DNA of 64,000 bases from Cristatella mucedo (lineage: Eukaryota > Bryozoa > Phylactolaemata > Cristatellidae): contig WPIO01000105.1 of NCBI GenBank assembly GCA_009760855.2, forward strand, positions 496,001 to 560,000, read 5' to 3'. Position numbers and translations under genes: made by a program. Shown here piece by piece: positions 1 to 10,992 of the stretch. Positions within the stretch are counted from its first letter, which is position 1; the number at the start of each line of letters is the position of its first letter. The notes under the pieces are model-generated. The model was not told the origin of the DNA. It ran no database searches and was given only the letters and a program-made list of their open reading frames with translations.

Positions 1-699
1 ACAGATGGTACAGATGCTAGCTTGTCGCCGGCCTCCCTCTCTGGCTACCAGGTGCGTTCTATTGGCGAAATCAAACTCTCCAGGCCAGGCAGGCCTTGCT
101 GAGCGCACACGGCACGCGAAAATTCCATTTAGGCCATAGGTTGACTCTAATGCGATTTTCGATTTATCTGCTACTGCAACCGAGCACGGATGCCGGATGT
201 TATAGTGAGAGTTCTAAAATATTTGGCTTTGTGAAGCCGGTACAGGTTTCTTTTGAGATTCGGCATTGGGCAGCTGTCCCTCACAGTGACCTCACTGAGT
301 TTGCAATAATCGACACAAATTCATTCAAGGGCTTCTGGACGATCACCGATGGTGATGCCATCGGACTGACTGAGCGCTCACGAATGTCATCGGCTGGCAT
401 CTCAGCTAGCTTCTTCTTAACTGGGCCCGCAGAGCAGGTGGAATGCACATTCGTCAGTCACTGCAGCACTGCTTCAGTGGGGCATCAGCTGAATATCATG
501 CTATATGTTATTATACTTTCCCAAATCAAAGGAGCGTCTGGAAACTACTTAGCAATGTCTCACAAGCAAGATTTTTAATTGATGCCTCTGCTTTCCAGAA
601 AAATGTGGTCCTATAATGTCCACAAAAGTGTGAGCAGGCTTGTCACGATTGCAGTTGCCATTTGAGCACACTGACTCAGAAATCGGTTCAGCATGGTAA
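1..699. other. Unrecognised edge region
   Basis: I see no recognisable gene. An open frame on the plus strand at 96-578 (160 codons) has no motif, signal or composition that marks it as coding. Bases from about 615 onward begin to show faint similarity to LINE-A, whose clearer part starts near 700. Confidence 0.4.
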
Positions 700-1530
700 A
701 TCGAGTGATATGGAACCATTGATTGTCTTTTTGAGTGCCTCCCGCCTCACCTAGCATCGTCAACAATGCACAGCAACGGTTAAATCCTGTGTCAGCCGGA
801 TATTCCAGAGCATAGATGTCAACGGCCAATGACAGTGGCGAGAGCGTCTGAATCGCGGACCTACCCAGGGATCTGCTCTACGTCCATTTGTTTCTCATCG
901 TACGCTATCTCTTCCTGATGTAATTTGAGGTTCCTAATGTAATACCTATGCTACGTTCTAAAATGACCTTCCACTAGATTCCTTGAGTCGTCTTCGCAGT
1001 ATCGCCTGCCTAATTTCAGTTAAATACAAAAAAATCCAGCATGCTTAGACAAGAAGACCACAGCCAAGCTAGTCCATTAATTTGTGGGATCCAAAATCCC
1101 ATCTAGACATATGTAACTCTCCTAAATAAACTTCTGGCCTGTGCAGAAAGTCGCGTAAAGATAGTGCAACATTCTGCGGATTAGCTTGTCTGTCACGTAC
1201 GTCTCAGCTGCCACATCACACCATTTCTGTTTTACCCGCACTGGATCCCTATAAAGCAGCACTTTGACTTTTAGTTCAGGTAAAGCAACGATAGGTCTCT
1301 TAATTCACGCTCTACGACTTAACATTCTGTAGTTTTAACTGCCTAGGTTTCATATCTTACAGCCGGCTGCTCTGACTCTGGTTGCCAAGCTATACCTCAA
1401 ACAAACGTTGAGTATTTTCGCAACTTGGTCTTCGGTTCGCATGGCCCCAAAGCCTGAAAACTGCTGTCTTCATGCATCGCGACATCCCCTTGACTTGACA
1501 GAATTTAAAAGAATCCAATAATCTACACAA
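700..1530 (+). mobile_element. LINE-A (L2-like) heavily decayed RT fragment
   Basis: The bases can be followed, with many substitutions and gaps, along the better LINE-A copies at 8120-10992 and 54196-55880. Stretch 715-800 matches the segment after RT motif A. Stretch 800-900 matches the block around RT motif B. Stretch 950-1130 matches the post-RT region. Stretch 1130-1530 matches the C-terminal domain ending in the conserved 'cccaaagcctg' and 'acatttaaaa' blocks. The DNA between RT motif B and the post-RT region, which would hold the YADD motif, is missing. No long frame remains. This is the oldest-looking LINE-A copy in the window. Confidence 0.7.
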
Positions 1531-2183
1531 CTTTTGTTCTTTTGCCCTTTTCTCTGCCCCCATTTAAATCGTCCTTTATGAGCTTAGGATTGCTATATTG
1601 TGGATATGCTAATCAGTAATGAGACAATATGCTTCGTTTTCTGTTAGGTAGAGGGCCTAGAAAGATATTTCAGCTACATATGCATATGTAAAATGTATCA
1701 TGGTTACTGTTATCAGTTTGATAGTCGTGCATTCTATTTTGCACCTACAGAGCAATGGAAATAATGCCTACCGGAAGCAGTTGGGTTTGGTTTTGAATTG
1801 CTTTAAAAAAATATCCGGATATATCATACATGAAACCTCCCGTACACACGCCCTAGCGAAAATCTGAACAATCCCAGTGTATAATATTTGTAGCTAAGAA
1901 GCTGAAAGTTAAAAAATAAAATGTCTCAAATTTGAAATAGTTTGTCGGATTAAACTTGAATTTACGATTATTCGGCCAGTTGTGGAAACGGATTTTCACC
2001 ACATAGGCTGGGATTAAACCGGTTGACTCTCATATCTGCTTGAGAGACTTTCCACTGATGCACGGCCACACACACTCGTCGTCTTTGTCGGCAGTGCTCA
2101 AAGTCGATGAGAAGTTCAGCTTGCCAGCCAAGGTCGTCATATGGATCGAAGAGGACACGTGTCATTGGATCTAGATAAGATGT
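1531..2183. other. AT-rich DNA without recognised features
   Basis: The base composition is AT-rich. A short minus-strand frame at 1968-2165 has no recognisable motif. I see nothing else. Confidence 0.4.
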
Positions 2184-2350
2184 TGCCTGCTGACCCTGTG
2201 CATGTCACCCCTAACATGTTGTTTATCAAGCATGATATTACTCACCATTCAATTGCGTTTCCCTTTTCAGCAGATGTAGTAAAGCGCCTAGAAAGAGATT
2301 GAGTTCTCTGAGGGCGCTTTGTCAGGTGCATTATTATTATTATTATTAAG
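2184..2350 (+). mobile_element. LINE-A 3' UTR and tail fragment
   Basis: The block runs from 'gctgaccctgtgcatgtcac' through 'aagcgcctagaaagagatt' to a (TTA)n tail. It matches the last 170 bases of the LINE-A copies at 10992 and 34545. It is a 3'-end-only insertion, as expected from strong 5' truncation during target-primed reverse transcription. Confidence 0.85.
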
Positions 2351-3533
2351 GACTGAAAACGTTCAATGTGATCAGAGGTCGATTGAAATCTAAAGAGTAA
2401 AATCTGAAATAACATTGGAATGGTGTTACTGCATTGAAAGATCTGAATATCTTATCGATTTCTTCAATAATAGTATTATTTCGGTCGATCGAGATTTTTG
2501 TCATTTCAGAGAAGACAATATTGACAATTGGCATTGCAGGGCCTTCTTCTGCATCCACGGATTTCTCATGGATCTCTACCTAAATGCAAACATTTCACAT
2601 GCTTTGGCGTAGGCTTTGATTTGTCGTATAGGACTGTCCAAACTTCGAAAAATGGCTATTTACAAATATTCGCAAAATTGTTGCTGAAATCGCAAGTCGC
2701 GAGCTGTGTTGGTATCGATGGCATGGATTTGTTCGTACTGTCTGTTACTACTAGCTGTATGCTTATGAGAAATTTGGTGATCCAACTTTCGATGTGTTTA
2801 AAACAGTTTGTCAGCTTCTAACTGCCCGATCAATTTGAGCTCCCATTAAAGATTTTGCTGTGTACGCCATCAAATGCCCTGGAGCTTGTTTCCATAATTG
2901 TGAACATGTAGAGCGAAACCAAAAGTTTCTCTTGCGTCATTTGAAAAAGTAGAGATGAACTCGCATTTTTCAGTCCAACACGTGAATTCTTTTCAGACTT
3001 TTGGAATTTACAAGGCACCAACCTACCCTGGAAATGAAGCTGTATAATAGTCACAAAATGCACCTCAGCAAGCTCCATGCATGTATATTGATCTACCAGG
3101 GTGTAATCGGTAAATTTTTTATTTGTAGATTTGTTGCTTCCGGTTTCCACCCGAGTTAGCCATGGTTTGCATAACCATTTTTTTCTTTAATGCGAAGTCT
3201 TTCAGAACTTCCGGTCCCAGTTCAACATATTTGTCTTTCGAAAGGTACCCTAAACAAATATTCGAACGTCGGACAAATAGTGTACGTATTCTCGACATTT
3301 CCCGTTAAGACTACAGAGCCCAGCTATAAGAGTGGATGCTTGCATCGAACTTGAAACATAGATTGTGCTCCCTAAAAGGTGAATCGTGATGGTGAATTAG
3401 GAGTTTTCCCAATCGGCGACAAAAACCTCGTCTTCTTTCGTTGAGCTCCTAGAGCAAAACACTATTTAGTTTAATCTTCGACTTCTTGCGGCTGCTGTGT
3501 TTGACGAAATTTTTTGTTCTAAAGCACGACGTT
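2351..3533. other. AT-rich DNA with unrecognised minus-strand frames
   Basis: Minus-strand frames at 2346-2558 (70 codons) and 2830-3150 (106 codons) lie in AT-rich DNA, where long frames are less expected by chance. I do not recognise either product. Together they could be the remains of a decayed transposase. Confidence 0.3.
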
Positions 3534-3535
3534 TA

Positions 3536-4169
3536 CAGCCATCCCTCGTTCATCGTGGTTAATCGGTTCCCGACTCTGCCTCGATAGGAGAATTTTCGCG
3601 AAGTACGATTCTTTATTTATAAATCGAATATTTTTGTAACTAGAGCATAGAAAACCTGTTCACGAACCTCTAATTCGGTTTCAAAATTATTTAAGCCCTA
3701 TGGACATGAGATAACACCCTTTTAGTCACCATTATACCCGCATTACCCAATATATTAGACAAAGTAAGGGATAATAAGACGTATTAGACGATACAAATAC
3801 CACATTTTAATTAGTGTACATTTAATTATACACGCAATTTTTACATGCAGCCACTAACTTAAGAAAATTTGTTTGATGACGATGAAGAGGTGTACTGCAT
3901 GGCAAAGAAGAGCAAGGTTACTGCTCTCAATGAGGCTGCACCTGACGTTGAAGAACTTGTGTGGGTGCGCGAATACATAGAACAATAGCCCACACGTACA
4001 GTAATTTTAATTTCAATTGTGATGCAAAGGTGTTTAATTGACTCAGGCAACCGAGCGCATGCTGTATCATTTTCACCATCTCGATCAACTTTTTAATGAA
4101 GATATTTGAAAAAACCGCGATAGAGTTGATGCCGCGAAAGTTTAAGCGAGAAGTGGCGAGGGACGACTG
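3536..4169. mobile_element. Tigger-like (Tc1/mariner superfamily) short DNA transposon
   Basis: The left end begins CAGCCATCCCTCGTTC and the right end, read on the minus strand, begins CAGTCGTCCCTCGCCA. The two ends form imperfect terminal inverted repeats. Each is flanked by TA (3534-3535 and 4170-4171), the target site of Tc1/mariner elements. The CAG...CCCTCG ends and the following 'cgcgaagta' motif are, from general knowledge, typical of Tigger/pogo-type elements. At 634 bp the element is far too short for a full transposase. A short acidic plus-strand frame at about 3861-3986 (DDDEEVYCMAKKSK...) ends in a stop and may be a leftover of the transposase C-terminus. The family name is inferred, but the end structure is seen. 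Confidence 0.75.
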
Positions 4170-4171
4170 TA

Positions 4172-4761
4172 TTCGCTTCCTACGTTGTTCCTCCCTCGTA
4201 TGCTGTTTGGGATAGTCGTGTAGATATTCGGCATGACTAGCTGATTTTTATCGTAATCAATTCCTATTAAAACAGTGGAATTTTGCCGTGATGCTTTTCA
4301 ATGCACCATTACATTGAAGAGAAAATGAGAGTACGTTACACACTTCCATTAAACTTGACACCTTTCACTTTGTTCACGATAGCATGATTTCTTACCTGTA
4401 TCACTTCGCTGCCCCTTAAGTTGTGTCTTAAGACACACGTGATTCGTAAAGAATATATTTCCATGGTGGTACGATTCTCGCTCTTACAAACGCCATCTTC
4501 TTAATTTTCTTGGGAGCATAGTTGCTCTGCCAGATTCATTTCAAGGAAGTAAAAACTGGGCTGGTCGGTCACATGATTTCACTCCCACCCACGTACACAC
4601 CCAATGATAGTTCATATGACTACTTTAGACGCGGGTTTGGCGGCTTCTAAGTTGGGCAGATCTAAGCACGAAACGCTGGGCTCACCCACTTTACTTCATT
4701 CAAACTCGTGGCGATCAGGGAGTCATGAGCACAGAAAGAGGCGGCTAAGAGATAGCTAGCT

Positions 4762-4764
<3 letters not shown>
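4172..4764. other. Intergenic DNA without recognised features
   Basis: Mixed-composition DNA between the Tigger-like element and a CA microsatellite. I see no coding signal or repeat. Confidence 0.4.
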
Positions 4765-4846
<82 letters not shown>

Positions 4847-4852
4847 CACACG
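4765..4852. repeat. (CA)n microsatellite
   Basis: About 88 bases of CA dinucleotides with one TATA interruption near 4829-4832. Confidence 0.97.
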
Positions 4853-5177
4853 CAAAGTGTAGGCGCCTCGAGCAAAGGCCTGCAGCGCTGCTCGCGGCAA
4901 AGGCTCGAGCTCAAATGCTGCTTAATTGAATAGGACGCGAATATTCGGCTTCCGTACCGCACATCCGGCTCGGCACTGGCCCTTGGCCGCAGTACCCGTG
5001 GCTCCCACTGTGCAGGAAGGAAACGTGAACGCGAGCTCGTAGCGTGGCGGGCGGTGCATTTGCCGCTATTTTGCGAAGGGACGGTATGGAGTGCAATGGT
5101 CGGGGCAACGCTATCCGTCGTCACGAGGGCGGTGCTTGTTGTCGTCCCTAGCTGGACAGCGGAGTCGCAGCGCTCAC

Positions 5178-5400
5178 CTGCGTTGGCGATTCCCAGCGTC
5201 GAGAGGCCGTCGCTTGTCCCGTCGATCGCGGCTAGCGCCGACTGCTGCTCTCGGCCGATGCCCGAATTTCGAAGCTGCGGGTAGGGCGGCGGCGGCGGCA
5301 GTGGCGGACGAGAAGCGGTGGCAGCGGAGGAGGCGGCGGCGGCGGCGGCGGCGGCGGCGACTGCAGTGGCCCGGCTACTTTGCATGAGCACGTGCACTGA
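5178..5400 (-). CDS. Possible coding exon with PPPY motif
   Basis: On the minus strand an open frame covers 4756-5397. Within it a strong donor, ACGCAG followed by GTGAGC, places the exon end at 5178. An acceptor-like CGCTCGCAG precedes 5400, but its pyrimidine tract is poor. The encoded segment has a run of nine alanines, then RPPLPPPPPYPQL (a PPxY, WW-domain-binding motif), then a less biased stretch ending TLGIANAG. Below 5178 the frame runs into the CA microsatellite and is surely not coding. The DNA is very GC-rich, so a long frame alone means little. It could be an exon of a minus-strand gene, possibly the same one as the exon at 27489-27827, or chance. Confidence 0.25.
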
Positions 5401-5762
5401 CTGCGAGCGAACGCCGCCGCCGCCTGCCGGTTCCCGAAGCCCGGTGGAGGCGTGACATCCGTTGCGGCCACAGTCGTCCTGCGAAGTCCGGAATGTTTCG
5501 GCACCGGTGCTGACCTTGACGCGACACTTGCTGGCTACGTCGAAGAAATGGACGAGACGCGCTCGAACCCATGTTACCGATGCAGACCGCGAAAGCTCGG
5601 CCTTCTAGAGCGTTCGCCTGCAAACGCGTTACAACGGCCTTCCCGAAAACCGAGCACTTCCTGCCTCGGGCATCGTGGGCATTCGAGAAGAACATGCAAA
5701 ATATCAGCTACGCCAATCAAGAGACGGAGTAAAAATTAGCTTCCAATGCCCGGCGCACAGGT

Positions 5763-6055
5763 GCCAAGCTGCCAACGAGGCTTGGCACCTTGGCAAGACA
5801 GCGGGCACTTGAAGCATCCCACTTTATAGGTAGTGAGTAGCATAGAAGTAGCTGCTCAGGACCGCTGAAAAGGATGAGCCATAGTCGGCAGGAGGAGAGT
5901 AGTTGTCGCTGCATAAGAATTGCGGAAGCGAGTTCCACAGTCCAGGACCTGCAGAGCTAAAGCTTCTGTCACCTACGGTCTTTAAGCGGAGGAATGGAAC
6001 AGCAAATAATTTATTGTCGACACAGGACCTGAGGGCACGCGTGCTCGCTCGCACA
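5763..6055 (-). mobile_element. LINE-B (L2/CR1-like) C-terminal and 3' UTR fragment
   Basis: Read on the minus strand it encodes the end of an L2/CR1-type ORF2, including FSSAGPGLWNSLPQF, the 'GDRAFS..AP..WNSLP' block that ends such proteins. It matches the copies at 61715-62935 and 62951-63690. Here the sequence 'agagtagttgtcgctgc' at 5896-5912 is uninterrupted. In the copy at 63.2 kb the same site carries a SINE. Confidence 0.8.
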
Positions 6056-6125
6056 GGACAACCCGTTGACGTTAGTGAGACACTATCAATCAGTGCGCTG
6101 CTGCGTATTGACATTGAAAGCAACG

Positions 6126-6262
6126 GCAATAATAAAATTATTAAGAATAAAAAAAATTTGTTTAGCGCCCTCAGAGAACTGCATGTCTTTCTAGGCACTT
6201 CACATTTGCTGCAAAGGGAGCGTGTCCGAATGGTTAGTGGTAGCGTGCTCTTCGTCGTGCTC
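6126..6262 (-). mobile_element. LINE-A 3' tail
   Basis: On the minus strand this reads 'gcagcaaatgtgaagtgcc' through 'agttctctgagggcgcta' to an A/T-rich tail. It is the 3' end of LINE-A only. It lies beside LINE-B DNA of the same orientation. Confidence 0.8.
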
Positions 6263-7200
6263 TTGCCTTCGTGCGCACTCGAAACAGTAAAGCCAAAGTG
6301 TCAGCTTGGGTGCTGCAAGTGGTGCGGCAAGGGCTGCGGCTCGACTCGTTCCCCGCTCGCTCTGCACTCTCTCGCCGCTGTGCGAGGTAGCTGCGCACGC
6401 TGAGGGAGGAGCGAGCCAGGGGCTGTGGGCGTGTCGTCACCATCACGTGGTTCCGCCCCCCCACCGACGTTCCGTTCGCCAACGGTCGCGCTCCTTGCCA
6501 GCGCGTGACGCGTTCCTAGCCGCGAAATTCACTTTCTGCCTGTGCGTCGGCCTGCACGCACGCTATCCACTCTCTTCTCTCTCTTAACACCTCGTGCTCC
6601 GGAGCAGCACGCATGACGGCTGCTATATCATATAATACAGTCGTCGTCGATAACGCCACGACTCGATTGTGGGGGCTTCGCTCTTCGTAGCGCCGCCGTC
6701 GCGAGCCCACGAGCCCCTACAGGGCCGCCTTGAGCGCAGCCGGAAGCAGACAGCAGCTTTTCGTAGCTCACCCGAATTGCTGGCCGTCGGCTCCCGCTTC
6801 GTCGTCGGCGACTGCTTAGGCGTTTCGGCTGACTGCTTAGGCGTTTCGGCTGACTGGCAGAGTGCCAGGTCGTGGCTCGCCGAGTGGCGCCACCTGCCGC
6901 CGGTCGTCGGCTCAGCGCCAACCTCTGGAAAAGAAGAGCGCAAGCAAGCGCGTCAAGTGCTCGCCCCCTCGACGGACCAACCGCTGCAGCGCGAAGGTGG
7001 CGCCGAGGGTGGCGCTCGATGCGAGCCGAAGCGCGAAGCCGCGAGAGCGTGCGTGTGTGCGTATGTGTATGCGTGTGTGCACGCGGATCGACGCGCGACA
7101 CTGGATTAGGCGACGCTCGATTAGGTGACGCAGTGTTCGCCCGTCCCGGCGCTACGAACGCGTGAGCGACGACCAAAGGCTGGAAAGAGGCGCTCGAAGA
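6263..7200. other. CpG-rich block without recognised gene
   Basis: GC- and CpG-rich DNA with overlapping open frames on both strands (for example 6669-7109 plus and 6628-7176 minus), as expected where stops are rare. No protein family is recognisable. A 21-base unit is duplicated in tandem at 6810-6851. It could hold a promoter or 5' exon, but I see no decisive signal. Confidence 0.3.
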
Positions 7201-8119
7201 ACGAGCGTCCGATCGTTTTATATTTTAGGCTTGCAGGGCGCCGGAAATGACTCGGCGAAATCTAACCTCTCGCAAATCTGCAATGGCGCAAAATGCATCG
7301 AATACCATCGAGCTCAGCCAAGACGACCCTCTTACGCATTGCCAGCAAGGAGATCTACCAAACTCAAAAAGGAGGATTGTGGCAAAACGCGAGCTGCGAC
7401 TAGCGGGCCGAAGCGATGTCCCGGCAAGCCGTCATCGATGGCGACGGGAGCTGACAGTCCATGCAATGGATATGAATGTAGACGTTCGTCCATGAATTTT
7501 CCAACATACCCAGACTCGGATGCTGATACAAAAGTGCCAACGTCTCTGTCTCAGAAGCCTGGATGGCTTTTTAGCATTTCGAACTGCAAATGGCGCGCCT
7601 GCCTAGGCATTCGCACACAGAATTCCCACAGCAGCTCGTAATAGACAGAGCTTTACAATTCAGGAACGACTGAATACAAGAGAATACTCGATATACACAA
7701 TAGCAACGCAACGTAAGAATAGCAAGCACGGACACAGATACCGATATGGCTAGCAGCCAGGATTTATGCTGAAGAATGAGCAAATTCGAAGCCCAGCAAA
7801 GCTAAGAGTCACTGAGTTTGCAATGCTTGCCAGCATGCAGGTAGTGATGTGTGGGTGACACTATCCTTTAAATAGGTTCTTATTTTAGGGCACGAGGCGA
7901 CTCATTTTAGGGCTAGGCTAAACTGGTACTACTACCTTGTGGTGCGTGCGTGCACTCGGCGTTTGTGTGTGTCCATGTTTATGTTCGAGTGCTTTTAAGC
8001 GTGTGTGTGCGACTTTGTGGGTGTGACCCTGTAGGTGACCCTGTATGTGTGTGTGTGCGTGAAACTGCCCGAACATAAAAGACGCTACCCCATCTGGTTT
8101 CTCGTTCTTTCACACCATT
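7201..8119. other. Intergenic DNA with GT-rich stretch
   Basis: The plus frame at 7162-7641 has no recognisable motif. A degenerate GT-rich tract lies at about 7950-8065, just before the LINE-A insertion. Nothing else is seen. Confidence 0.4.
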
Positions 8120-10992
8120 AGATCGATCAAACTGCAGGTGGAGTTGCCATTATCGTGCACTCGAAATTCAACTTTAAGCCATTTGCAGTTCCCTCGAAGC
8201 AGTCTTTTGAATCAATTGTCTTGGTCTCATCCGAAAAGAAGTTACCGATAGTGGCAGTAGTCTATCGCCTAACAGGTACCAAATCCTCTTTTATCTCAGA
8301 TTTCTCCGATCTGATTTCGATTCTGTGTGCAAGAAATCAATCCTTCCTCGTTATGGGAGATTTCAACGTTCACTCTGGTAACTTATCTGACGCTTTTAGC
8401 ACCGAATTTCGTGCATTGACTGACTCATTGTCTCTAGTGGCTCATAAGCATGGCCATACTCACATCAAGGGTCACACACTCGACCAGATTTTCTCATACA
8501 ACTGCACTTTGTCGTCATAAATTATTACCAAATCGTGCTTATCTGACCCCAAGCAGATCTCATTTAATCTACAGTGTGTGCCCACCTCCTCCTCTAAAAT
8601 AACCTGTGAATCGCGAAACCTCAAGACCCGTGACATCAATGCTGTCCGTGCGAGAATATCTGCTTCACCTCTGCTGCTCAGTCCTCCCTCCGATCTGTCA
8701 TCCTTGGTAGATAGCTACAACACGACACTAGCTGACACGCTCGATGAGTTTGCACCTCTGACTAAGCTCACTGTGCGCCCCTGCTCAGACGGCCTACGGT
8801 TTACCACAGACATTAAACTAGCCAGGTCTACTAAGCGAAAGCTTGAAAAAGCATACAAAAGATCCGGACTGACTGTCCATCGACAGGCATATGAAGACTA
8901 CTGTAGGTCGTACCAATCGATCATAGCAAAGGCCAAGTCTAGCTTCTATAGAAACATTGTTGAATCACAGATGCACAATCCAAAAATGCTGATGTCGACG
9001 GTCAACCATCTCCTCAACCGCTCCCAGGTTAGCTCCTTACCTGATAATCCTTGTGATGATCTAGCCGATCGCTTCTCTCGACTCTTTGTGCAGAAGATAG
9101 ACAAGATCAGGGAATCCGTCCTTGCGATGACAACCTCTCCACTAGAATGCTGTTCCTCGGTTCCTGGCTGCACCTCAATGTCTGCATTTAAGCAGATCAC
9201 TAGTGATCTAGTCCTGAAGTTCGTATCTCAATCAAAGAAGACAACAAGTCCTCTTGACCCTATTCCTGCTGTCCTGCTCCTACATTGCATTGATCTGCTG
9301 CTGCCATGCATAACCAACATCATTAATATGTCATTAGCCTCAGGTCATGTCTCGGCACCTTTCAAAAACGCTGTAGTCTTGCCACTTCTCAAGAAAGCGA
9401 GAAAACTTGAACTACCACCCAGTCTCCCTTCTACCATTCCTATCAAAGACACTGGAATGGGTCGTCGCAGACCAGCTAAACTCATATATCGAAACCTCAT
9501 GCCTTGCTAGTAAGTTTCAGTCTGGCTTTAGAGCTAATCACTCCACAGAGTCAGCATTGCTTAGGGTATACAACGACCTACTTAGGAATGCAGACATGGG
9601 TAGAGTGTCTCTGCTTGTTTTGCTTGATCTTTCGGCAGCTTTTGACACCATCGATCACAAAGTTCTTCTAGAGCGCTTCTCATCTCACCTGAGCATCACT
9701 GGCACTGCTCTGCAGTGGTCCAGGTCCTATCTCAGTGCGAGACTCCAGAGTATTGACGTGAATGGACAAAGATTATCTGAGGTACCTCTGAAATATGGTG
9801 TGCCTCAGGGGTCCGTGCTAGGTCCTGTTTTTTTCACGGTTTATACTCTCCCTCTTGCTGATGTGATTGCTAAGCACAATCTTTGCTTTCACTTCTATGC
9901 GGATAACACTCAGTTGTAACTTTGCTTTGATCCCTCCCAGCCTTCGAACACCTTTAATTCTCTCAACTCACATGCTACATGTATTGATGACATCCGCACA
10001 TGGATGGCAGCACATTTTCTAAAACTAAATGACGATAAAACTAACTTACTAGTTATGGGCAAACCCAGTGTGATTCACAAATTGGAAAGGTTGAAACTCA
10101 AAATTGGCTCTGCAAGCATATCTCCAGTTGAATCAGCTCGAAATCGAAGTGTCATATTCCAAAGCGACCTCTCGTTAGACCACCATATCAGCTCCACAGT
10201 CAAGTCTGCCTATTTTTACCTTCATAACATAGCTAAAATTCGGGCTAGTTTAGATAAGGATACCACGTCCAAGTTGGTCCATGCATTCGTGACATCCCGT
10301 CTCGACTTCTGCAACTCACTGCTTACTGGCCTACCGGCATGTACGATCAGGAGATTGCAGCTGGTGCAAAACTCTGCAGCTAGGCTTGTCTGTCGTGAGC
10401 GTCGCAGTTGCCATATCACACCACTTCTCGCCGACTTGCACTGGCTACCAGTCAAGCAACGGATTGACTTTAGGTTTTGTCGCTCACTTTTAGGTCACTT
10501 CATTCTATGGCTCCAGCCTATCTCTCAGATATACTCCCCTATCAGGCCAAGCATCGTACCACCCGCTTTTCGGTATCCAACAGTCTACAAATACCACGTA
10601 CAAACCTCAAATCCTTTGGAGACCGTGCATTTAGTTCGTATGCTCCCAAAGCCTGGAACTCCCTCCCGACTTGCGTCAGAACATCCCCTGACCTGACCAC
10701 ATTTAAAAAGAATTTAAAAACACACCTATTTAGGACAGCATGTAGTGGGTCCCTGTGATTAGTCCTTGATGTGCTTATGCGTGCTGACACTGTGCATGCT
10801 GCCACTAACCACATTTGCATGCTGACCCTGTGCATGTCACCCCTAACCATGTTATTCATTTTGTTTGTTTATCAAGCATGATTTTATTCACCATTCAATA
10901 GCATTTCCGTTTGCAGCAAATGTAAAGCGCCTAGAAAGAGATTACGTTCTCTGAGGGCGCTTTATCAAGTGCATTATGCTTATTATTAATAA
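8120..10992 (+). mobile_element. LINE-A (L2-like retrotransposon), 5'-truncated, dead
   Basis: This is the longest LINE-A copy. At 8131-8520 it encodes the C-terminal part of an apurinic-like endonuclease (GGVAIIVHSKF, then MGDFNVH, then GHTLDQIF). A linker and the N-terminal RT part follow at 8578-9400. The RT palm lies at 9407-9919 (LDLSAAFDTIDH motif A, YGVPQGSVLGP motif B). The post-RT domain lies at 10004-10758, and the 3' UTR ends 'agggcgctttatcaagtgc' plus a TTA-like tail. Several defects inactivate it: a stop at 8518; a 14-base deletion near 9400 relative to the 54-55 kb copy; motif C read as YADN instead of YADD, followed two codons later by a TAA; and a one-base deletion near 10471. 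The family assignment to the L2/CR1 group rests on motif wording and tail type. Confidence 0.92.

Noticed and set aside
6628-7176. 182-codon minus frame in CpG-rich DNA
   Set aside because: Arg- and Ala-rich composition typical of GC-rich non-coding DNA. It overlaps longer frames on the other strand and shows no domain.
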